From assembly GCA_002389465.1 (NCBI GenBank), contig DGOT01000192.1, forward strand, positions 1 to 5,554: 5,554 nucleotides of DNA, given 5' to 3'. This stretch comes from Bacteroidales bacterium UBA4459 (GTDB lineage Bacteria; Bacteroidota; Bacteroidia; Bacteroidales; F082). Of the stretch, positions 1 through 5,554 are shown one piece after another (the stretch's first letter is position 1; every line of letters starts with the position of its first letter). The notes beneath the pieces are model-generated. The model ran no database searches. It worked only from the letters and a program-made list of their open reading frames with translations, and was not told the origin of the DNA. Made by a program: the position numbers and the translations under genes.

Positions 1-210
1 ACAAACCTCTAGTGTACCTGTTGTAGCGCCAGCTGCACCGCAGGGTAGCTATGTTTGGATGAGATAAGCACTGAAAGCATCTAAGTGCGAAACTTACCTC
101 AAGATGAGGCTTCCTTTAAGGGTCGTTATAGACGATGACGTTGATAGGCTGCAGGTGTAAGGTCAGTAATGGCCGTAGCCGAGCAGTACTAATTACCCGT
201 AAATTTTCTA
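1..210 (+). rRNA. rrl: 23S ribosomal RNA, 3' end (partial)
   Basis: This is the last part of domain VI of large-subunit rRNA; the 5' part lies outside the window. Recognisable conserved blocks include GATAAGCACTGAAAGCATCT near 64-83, CGAAACTTACCTCAAGATGA near 88-107, GACGTTGATAGGCTGCAGGT near 138-157, and GCAGTACTAATTACCCGT near 183-200. These line up with the terminal portion of E. coli 23S (GATAAGTGCTGAAAGCATCT, GACGTTGATAGGCC, GGTACTAATGAACCGTG). The final AGTACTAATTACCCGT form resembles Bacteroidota sequences. The exact mature 3' end cannot be fixed because its partner at the 23S 5' end is not in the window, so the end is good to about 10 bases. Being followed by 5S on the same strand fits a normal rRNA operon. 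Confidence 0.97.
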
Positions 211-370
211 ATCTGAAAGGTTACTCTCTAACCATCAAAAATTGTGCTTTCTTTTCCATGTTAATGTCATTAAATAAGGCAAAAGGAAGAAGGAAAAAGG
301 ATCATAAAAATCCGCTTTTAACTTTTTACTTCAAAACTTTTAACTTTAACCTTTTGACTTATAAAGATCT
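211..370 (+). other. 23S-5S internal transcribed spacer
   Basis: This spacer separates 23S from 5S and contains no tRNA: no cloverleaf and no GTTCRANNC-type T-loop was seen. Just after the 23S end there is a small perfect hairpin, GGTTA (219-223) pairing with TAACC (229-233) around a five-base loop, which might mark an rRNA processing site (inference). A purine-rich run near 280-300 follows, and then the heptad repeat listed separately. Reading frames that cross this region run through structural RNA and are not taken as genes. Confidence 0.85.
315..364 (+). repeat. Degenerate heptad tandem repeat, consensus CTTTTRA
   Basis: The stretch divides into seven consecutive units that all begin with CTT: CTTTTAA (315), CTTTTTA (322), CTTCAAAA (329, eight bases), CTTTTAA (337), CTTTAAC (344), CTTTTGA (351) and CTTATAA (358). 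Units one and four are identical, and the 11-mer CTTTTAACTTT occurs exactly at 315-325 and 337-347. The array sits in the transcribed 23S-5S spacer and stops a few bases before 5S. Its function is unknown. Replication slippage of a simple heptamer is the plain explanation. Confidence 0.7.
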
Positions 371-481
<111 letters not shown>

Positions 482-486
482 ACTTT

Positions 487-523
487 AAAAGGTTGTCTCT
501 TTACCGAGGCAACCTTTTTTTTT
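487..523 (+). terminator. Rho-independent terminator of the rRNA operon
   Basis: The hairpin has a 13-bp stem: AAAAGGTTGTCTC (487-499) pairs with GAGGCAACCTTTT (506-518), with one T-G wobble, around a six-base loop TTTACC. The 3' arm runs into nine consecutive T residues (515-523). Its place just after 5S on the same strand shows that it ends the rRNA transcript. The A run at the base of the stem pairs with part of the T tract, so it may also act on the opposite strand, but no gene is seen arriving from that side. Confidence 0.93.
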
Positions 524-796
524 GTAGGTAGTTCTCCTCGCTTATTAACAATGAATCAGATTACTTATTGCCAACTATGTTTTACTCTGATAATGCTGCT
601 CATTATCTGATTCATAAGAGTTTCGTAAACATACACGATGTCGCTTTTTTAATGAAAGCAAGTCTCCTTCTTCTTATAATGCTTTTAAATTGTATATTTT
701 TTTTAATAAAACTTCAAAAGGTAATAAAGAAAATCAGTAAATTGTGCCTTCATTTTTATGGGACGTAATTATTTATGCCAACCAAAAATTAACAAT
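524..796. other. AT-rich intergenic region upstream of the exported-protein genes
   Basis: This gap of about 270 bases between the rRNA terminator and the first protein gene holds no gene I can support. It contains the inverted repeats described separately at 551-615. Because the preceding transcript is terminated, the promoter for the downstream pair should lie here. The best matches are weak: TATAAT at 675-680 without a recognisable -35 box, and TATATTTT at 693-700, which fits seven of eight positions of the Bacteroidota -7 element (TAnnTTTG) but lacks a clear TTTG at -33. Neither is strong enough to list as a promoter. The final bases before 797 are A/T-rich with no Shine-Dalgarno, as expected for this phylum. 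Confidence 0.6.
551..615. repeat. Overlapping inverted repeats (alternative hairpins)
   Basis: ATGAATCAGAT (551-561) is a perfect 11-base inverse of ATCTGATTCAT (605-615), with a 43-base spacer. The right arm overlaps a second, tighter hairpin: TCTGATAATG (586-595) pairs with CATTATCTGA (601-610) with one T-T mismatch around the loop CTGCT. Only one of the two stems can form at a time. No T tract follows, so this is not an obvious terminator. It could be a protein-binding site, an RNA switch in a leader, or chance in AT-rich DNA. Confidence 0.55.
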
Positions 797-3733
797 ATGA
801 AAAGAAAATATTTACGCATTAGCTTCCTTTTGATTTTCATTGGTTTAGGGGGTGTTTTAACAGGATTTTACCCTTTCAATAATGAGGCGCGGGAGTATGT
901 ACCAAGGCAAGAAAATTCGGAGCTGCAATTGCCTAAAATCAAACCAGCGATTGATTATCTGGCAAAAATCAGAAATAATCAATACACCGGACTCATTGAT
1001 CCATCCGATTTGAGGAGAGTAAATAATCAATTAAAAAAGGTGGGTAGTTCCAGGGATCTGGAATTGACATGGAGTAATTTGGGTCCTGACAATTTTGGAG
1101 GAAGGACAAGGGCAATAGTTAGTGATAATCAGGATGTTTCTGGCGAAACGGTATTTGCTGCAGGTGTGTCGGGTGGCATTTGGAAGTCCATTAACGAGGG
1201 AATTACCTGGAATAAAATCAATATTGATGCCTCAAATCTGTACGTATCATGTATGATACAAGCTTCTGATGGTACCATTTACGCAGGAACAGGAGAGAGT
1301 TTTGCTGCTGAGACAATGTCGGGACTTGAAGATATGGGCTACACGGGTGGATTTATGGGGCAAGGAATCTATAAATCTACGGACGGAAACAACTTTACTT
1401 TGTTAACAGCTACCGAACCCGAGTATAACAATACAGAAAGTGACTGGGCTTATATAAATGAAATAGCATACGACAACAATGCTAAGAGGTTATATGCAGC
1501 AACAAATACAGGTCTAAAATATTCAAATGACGGTGGTAGCAGTTGGGCAGCAACTAAAGACACATCTGGAGCAGAATTAAACATGAACGCGTTTGATGTA
1601 CAGGTTAGTGCAGAAGGCGCCGTATTAGCTTGTGTGGATAATAAATGTTACCTGTCACTTTCAGGAAATGTTAATGATTTTGTGTCGAGGTCAACGGGTG
1701 ACTCAATAAGTTTACCCGAAAACAATGTAAAAAGAATTGAATTTGCTTTTGCACCTTCTGATCCGAATGTTGCTTATGCCAGCGTGGTTAATCAGTTTGG
1801 CAACGTATATAATATTTACCGTTCCGATGATAAGGGGAATACGTGGCGGGTAATCTTACCCGGAACACCTTTTGTTCCCGTATTTCTCGGACAAGGCGTT
1901 TATGATAATGCGCTTACTGTATTTCCTGATAACCCGGATAGGATTTTATTAGGTGGATTTGTGCTTTATCAGGGTGAAAAAATTCAGGAAGAAGGCTTAT
2001 TTGACTGGAAGATAATTTCAGAGGGTTACGCCGATCCGACTTATGCATCTTATTTGCATTGGGATGTCCATACGAATGTTTTCAGAAATGGATCGAACAA
2101 CACTTTTTTCTCTGGCACAGACGGAGGAGTTACTATTGGAACGGTCTCAGGTAATGAATATACGTATGCCACAGGCAATAGAAACTATTTCACAACACAG
2201 TTTTACAGGGTAGCATACTCCGGAGTAGAAAATTATAACTTAGGTGGGACTCAGGACAATGGCTGTATTCTTATTACAGGTACGGCAAATACATCAAAGC
2301 AGGGTAAAGAAATACTGAGTGGTGACGGTGGAGCGTGTGCTGTTTCACTGATTAATAGCCAAATTGTCGTTGTATCAGCACCGGGTGGCTTTATGCTCAG
2401 ATCGGAAGACGCCGGAGATAATTATTCAACACAATTCTTATCAGGAGATATTTCCAACGATCAGGCATTTATAACACCTCTTAGTTTATGGGGAAGTTTC
2501 AATAACCCAAACAGCAGAGATTCGGTTTATTTTTATGCCAGAGAAGAGATCCCCGGAGGAACAACAATCCAGGTCAGAAGTCAGAATAGTGGACAACCGT
2601 TTTATTATACATTACCTGAAGACATTACATTGCAGGACGGAGATTCCCTTCTTGTTCAGGATTTGGTCTCATCCAGGCTGTTTATTCCTACGGCTAATCA
2701 CATCTGGATGACGAAAGAATTGCATAATTTCGGTAAAACTCCCGAATGGTTTGAAATATCAGGAGCTGCTGTGGGGATGATAGGAACTCCACAGTGCGTT
2801 GCTTATTCTTCTGACGCGAACCATCTGTTTGTGGGTACACAAGAAGGAAGACTGTTTCGGATATCAAATCTTGCTCTGGCATATGATTATGACAGGGCCG
2901 ATATTAGTAGTCCTTCGTGTATTGTGTCAACACAGGAGATCCCGTTATATATTCCCGGAACTACTGACCCCATCGAGCAAGTGATCACATCAATTGCCGT
3001 TGATCCGTCAAACAATAACAATGTTATGGTTACGCTGGGTAATTACGGTAATGAGCATTACGTTCTGTTTACGGAGAACGCTTTGGACGAAGTTCCTGAG
3101 TTTGATTCGCGCCAAGGTAATTTGCCACAAATGCCGGTCTATTCTTCCGTAATTGAAATGACGAATAACCATATAGCTATCATTGGTACTGAACATGGAA
3201 TTTTTGCTACTGAAGATATTCATGCGGATAGCCCTGAGTGGTATGCCCAGGCAGGTTCGATGGGCACAGTACCAGTATTTGAACTGAAACAACAAATTGT
3301 TGCACGTGCTGAAGATGAAGTTGTGCTGGTCGCCGGAAATGAAACAATAATAGTTCCTTATCCCGGTGCAACCAATTATGGGATTATTTATGCAGCCTCT
3401 TATGGCAGAGGACTTCTGAAATGTAACACGTTCAGAAAACCCGTAGGTGTTGATGAGATCAATGCACAACAAAAGTTGATGAAAGAGCAATTAACACTTT
3501 ATCCCAATCCGGTCTATAATAAGGCAACGATTAGCTTTGATGTGCTGAACCAGGGCCAGGCAACGATACAGATTACTGATCTCAGTGGACGTGTGGTGAG
3601 CGAGGAAAAAGAAAGTGTATTGAAAGGTGCAAATGAATTAAGCTTTAATTTATCACATCTGACTTCCGGAACATATATTATGAAAGTGGTGACCGGAAAC
3701 CAAGTCTTTACCGGAAAATTTATTGTAAAATAG
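797..3733 (+). CDS. Secreted BNR/Asp-box beta-propeller protein with T9SS type A sorting domain
   Basis: A complete exported protein of 978 residues. The ATG at 797 is chosen over the in-frame ATG at 758 because it begins directly with a signal peptide: basic MKRKYLR, then a hydrophobic stretch to about residue 25. The longer form would bury this behind 13 residues. Residues 45-90 form a helical linker, followed by many short beta repeats. Asp-box-like motifs occur at KSINEGITW (130-138), KSTDGNNF (193-200), SNDGGSSW (243-250), RSDDKGNTW (342-350) and SEDAGDNY (536-543). Other propeller motifs are GTDGG (440-444) and GGTQDNG (483-489). I count about 14-15 blade-like repeats, which fits two seven-bladed propellers as in GH74 and VPS10/sortilin-type proteins (inference). 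Residues 900-978 are a type A sorting domain, starting TLYPNP and ending GTYIMKVVTGNQVFTGKFIVK-like, which directs T9SS export and surface anchoring or release. I cannot assign catalytic residues, so hydrolase activity is unproven. The next gene starts 29 bases downstream. Confidence 0.93.
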   Translation: MKRKYLRISFLLIFIGLGGVLTGFYPFNNEAREYVPRQENSELQLPKIKPAIDYLAKIRNNQYTGLIDPSDLRRVNNQLKKVGSSRDLELTWSNLGPDNFGGRTRAIVSDNQDVSGETVFAAGVSGGIWKSINEGITWNKINIDASNLYVSCMIQASDGTIYAGTGESFAAETMSGLEDMGYTGGFMGQGIYKSTDGNNFTLLTATEPEYNNTESDWAYINEIAYDNNAKRLYAATNTGLKYSNDGGSSWAATKDTSGAELNMNAFDVQVSAEGAVLACVDNKCYLSLSGNVNDFVSRSTGDSISLPENNVKRIEFAFAPSDPNVAYASVVNQFGNVYNIYRSDDKGNTWRVILPGTPFVPVFLGQGVYDNALTVFPDNPDRILLGGFVLYQGEKIQEEGLFDWKIISEGYADPTYASYLHWDVHTNVFRNGSNNTFFSGTDGGVTIGTVSGNEYTYATGNRNYFTTQFYRVAYSGVENYNLGGTQDNGCILITGTANTSKQGKEILSGDGGACAVSLINSQIVVVSAPGGFMLRSEDAGDNYSTQFLSGDISNDQAFITPLSLWGSFNNPNSRDSVYFYAREEIPGGTTIQVRSQNSGQPFYYTLPEDITLQDGDSLLVQDLVSSRLFIPTANHIWMTKELHNFGKTPEWFEISGAAVGMIGTPQCVAYSSDANHLFVGTQEGRLFRISNLALAYDYDRADISSPSCIVSTQEIPLYIPGTTDPIEQVITSIAVDPSNNNNVMVTLGNYGNEHYVLFTENALDEVPEFDSRQGNLPQMPVYSSVIEMTNNHIAIIGTEHGIFATEDIHADSPEWYAQAGSMGTVPVFELKQQIVARAEDEVVLVAGNETIIVPYPGATNYGIIYAASYGRGLLKCNTFRKPVGVDEINAQQKLMKEQLTLYPNPVYNKATISFDVLNQGQATIQITDLSGRVVSEEKESVLKGANELSFNLSHLTSGTYIMKVVTGNQVFTGKFIVK

Positions 3734-3762
3734 GTTCATCAATATTGAAAAATAGTATAAAA

Positions 3763-5554
3763 ATGAAAAATATCTACTCAATTACAATTTCGTTATTATT
3801 GCTGGTGTCGTTCTCTGCATTCGGACAGCAGAGGATATATACACCTGCATTAAATGAGCCTGAGAATGGTGCATTGGATCAGGTTCCCGATGCCTTGTTA
3901 AACTGGAGTGCAGTTACCGGAGAATCGCTGGTTATCTTATATGAAGCACAATTATCACTTACAGAAGATTTTGCAGATCCAATAACATTCCCTCAAACGG
4001 ATATTACATCAGAAAGGATGGGTAACCTGATGTTTGGCGAAACATATTATTGGCGCGTAAGAGCTTACGATGGAGAGGAAGTATCAGACTGGTCGGAGAT
4101 TTGGTCATTCAGTATACTCAATACCGTAGCACTACATATGCCTCAGGATAATTCGATGGTGTATGCAAACCCTGTTATTGACTGGGATGAGGTTAGTGGC
4201 TTAACCGGTTATGAACTGCAATTAGATACTGTTTACGACTGGCATGCCATGGACTTGGAAACAGAAGAGGATCTGAATGCGGTTTTTATTATTGACGACA
4301 ACAATAAATGGTTAGCTGGTGAGAATGGATTGATCATGTATAGCGACGGTTCGGATTGGTCAGTAGTAGAGTCCGGAATTTCTGAGAATATAAATGACCT
4401 TTGGTTCACCGGAGCAACAGATGGTTATGCTGTCGGTGACGGAGGGATTGTATTGCATTACAACGGTAGCGAATGGAGTGCTGTTGATGCAGGCACTACC
4501 ACAGATCTTGCAGCAGTTTCGTTTGTGGATGAAAATTCAGGATGGGCTGTTGGTGCCGGGGGCATCACCTTGAAGTACGAGAGTGGAACCTGGTCGGAAG
4601 AAACAACCTCCAATACAAAGAACCTGAGAGACGTATATGCCCTATCCTCATCAGATGTCTGGGTGTGTGGATTGTCGAAAACCATAGGTCATTACGATGG
4701 AACAGACTGGTCCTATGAAGTAGTGAGTAACAGGGACCTGTATTCGATCTGGTTCACTGATGCAAACAACGGCTGGGCTGTGGGTAAATCGGGAAAAACT
4801 GTTTATTATAATGGCGAAGAATGGGTTGAGCAAGCTTCAGGAGTCAACAAAGACTTGCTAAGTGTGAGCTTCAATGGCAATACGGGTTATGCTGTAGGAA
4901 AAAACGGAAGATTTATTAAGTACGATAACTACTGGTTTCCGTTAACATCGGGTACTGGCGAAGAGATGCGTAGCGTATTTATTACAGGTGATCAGGGAGC
5001 CATTGTTGGCGTAGACGGCATGTTAATGGAAAAAAGCGGAGATACTTTCAACAGTCCTGATCTTAAAACTTATCAGATAGATGCAGATTCAGTACAAAAA
5101 TCACTTCATCAATTATTATTTGGGACTGATTATTATTACAGGATCAGGGGAATGCATGAAGAGGATACAAGTATGTGGTCAGGAGCACGGAAAATGACTA
5201 CTTATGCAACAACAACCTTGAGTGCTCCAGCAGATGGTAGTGAAGATACGCATTTACTAATTAGTTTCGAATGGAGTGAATACGATGGTATCACAAATTA
5301 TATTCTTGAAGTGGACTCGAATGAAAACTTTCCCTTACCTAGAACTTTTGGCCCTGACCAGAATCATCAGGTGGTTAACGACTTTGTATTTGGAACTGAT
5401 TACTTTTGGAGGGTGAAGGTACAGCATTTTGAAGATATTTCTGAATGGTCGGACGTATGGACCTTTACGACAACAAATACGATCGCACTCGAAAGTCCCG
5501 CAGACGGAGCGACCAATGTGTTACAGTGCCCGCGATATTCGTGGCAGAAGGTGG
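3763..5554 (+). CDS. Exported FN3-like protein with inserted seven-repeat YCF48-like propeller (3' partial)
   Basis: The frame is open from the ATG at 3763 to the window edge: 597 codons plus one base, no stop, so the C-terminus is missing. The start follows an A-rich leader and opens with a signal peptide, MKNIYSITISLLLLVSFSAF, with likely cleavage near G21/Q22. FN3-like domain 1 spans about residues 27-118 (FGETYYWRVR, then SDWSEIWSF). A second begins at 121 (MPQDNSMVYANPVIDW, then GYELQLDT) but breaks off near 156. Residues 168-433 are seven repeats of about 38 residues with the pattern L-x-x-V-x-F, GWAVG-x-x-G, Y-x-G-x-x-W, resembling the YCF48/HCF136 propeller. The second half of an FN3-like domain then resumes at 434-480 (FGTDYYYRIR, MWSGARKMTT). 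Domain 3 is at about 484-571 (FGTDYFWRVK), and a fourth begins at 574. A T9SS sorting domain beyond the edge is likely but not seen. The 29-base gap from the previous gene, with no terminator, suggests one operon. Binding or adhesion at the cell surface is a guess from architecture. Confidence 0.9.
   Translation, partial: MKNIYSITISLLLLVSFSAFGQQRIYTPALNEPENGALDQVPDALLNWSAVTGESLVILYEAQLSLTEDFADPITFPQTDITSERMGNLMFGETYYWRVRAYDGEEVSDWSEIWSFSILNTVALHMPQDNSMVYANPVIDWDEVSGLTGYELQLDTVYDWHAMDLETEEDLNAVFIIDDNNKWLAGENGLIMYSDGSDWSVVESGISENINDLWFTGATDGYAVGDGGIVLHYNGSEWSAVDAGTTTDLAAVSFVDENSGWAVGAGGITLKYESGTWSEETTSNTKNLRDVYALSSSDVWVCGLSKTIGHYDGTDWSYEVVSNRDLYSIWFTDANNGWAVGKSGKTVYYNGEEWVEQASGVNKDLLSVSFNGNTGYAVGKNGRFIKYDNYWFPLTSGTGEEMRSVFITGDQGAIVGVDGMLMEKSGDTFNSPDLKTYQIDADSVQKSLHQLLFGTDYYYRIRGMHEEDTSMWSGARKMTTYATTTLSAPADGSEDTHLLISFEWSEYDGITNYILEVDSNENFPLPRTFGPDQNHQVVNDFVFGTDYFWRVKVQHFEDISEWSDVWTFTTTNTIALESPADGATNVLQCPRYSWQKV

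Noticed and set aside
675..700. Promoter-like TATAAT and TATATTTT.
   Set aside because: Neither has a convincing upstream element (-35 TTGACA or Bacteroidota -33 TTTG) at proper spacing, and such matches are expected by chance in AT-rich DNA.
568..768. A 66-codon + strand frame between the rRNA terminator and the first exported-protein gene, whose second half (ATG at 652) reads as a small hydrophobic peptide.
   Set aside because: It starts inside the inverted-repeat region, has no recognisable motif, and its hydrophobic part comes from T-rich intergenic DNA. A small membrane peptide from 652 cannot be excluded, but nothing positive supports it.
758..796. Upstream in-frame ATG at 758 as the start of the first exported protein.
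   Set aside because: It would add 13 residues ahead of a clean signal peptide that begins at the ATG at 797, which also has an A-rich leader typical of this phylum.
3008..3490. A 160-codon - strand frame opposite the 3' part of the first propeller gene.
   Set aside because: It is antisense to a well-supported coding region with clear domain structure. The translation shows no domain.
4458..4833. Two overlapping - strand frames of 75 and 60 codons.
   Set aside because: They lie opposite the propeller repeats of the second exported protein, whose + strand frame is open for 597 codons.

Overview
The window looks like a chromosomal segment of a Bacteroidota (Bacteroidetes) bacterium. Three things support this: the 23S/5S rRNA ends resemble that phylum, the first protein ends in a type A sorting domain of the type IX secretion system (T9SS, known only from this phylum), and both start codons follow A/T-rich leaders without a Shine-Dalgarno sequence, as is usual there. 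I cannot name a genus.

Bases 1 to about 481 are the 3' end of an rRNA operon on the + strand. They hold the last part of 23S rRNA, a roughly 160-base spacer without tRNA that contains a degenerate CTTTTRA heptad repeat, and a complete 5S rRNA. A strong intrinsic terminator at 487-523 closes the operon. An AT-rich stretch of about 270 bases follows. It has no convincing gene but contains overlapping inverted repeats, and it should hold the promoter for the genes downstream.

From 797 to the right edge there are two large exported-protein genes on the + strand, 29 bases apart and probably co-transcribed. The first (978 aa, complete) is a secreted beta-propeller protein with BNR/Asp-box repeats, related in style to the GH74/VPS10-sortilin group, and carries a T9SS type A C-terminal sorting domain. 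The second starts at 3763 and stays open to the window edge (597 codons seen, no stop). It has a signal peptide, then fibronectin-III-like domains, one of which appears to be split by an inserted seven-repeat YCF48-like beta-propeller, followed by more FN3-like domains.

Both proteins look like cell-surface or secreted adhesion, binding or carbohydrate-interacting proteins. No catalytic residues can be assigned and no substrate is visible. I see no mobile element, CRISPR array or defence system, and nothing that amounts to an undescribed multi-gene system. The most unusual item is the propeller-within-FN3 architecture of the second protein.
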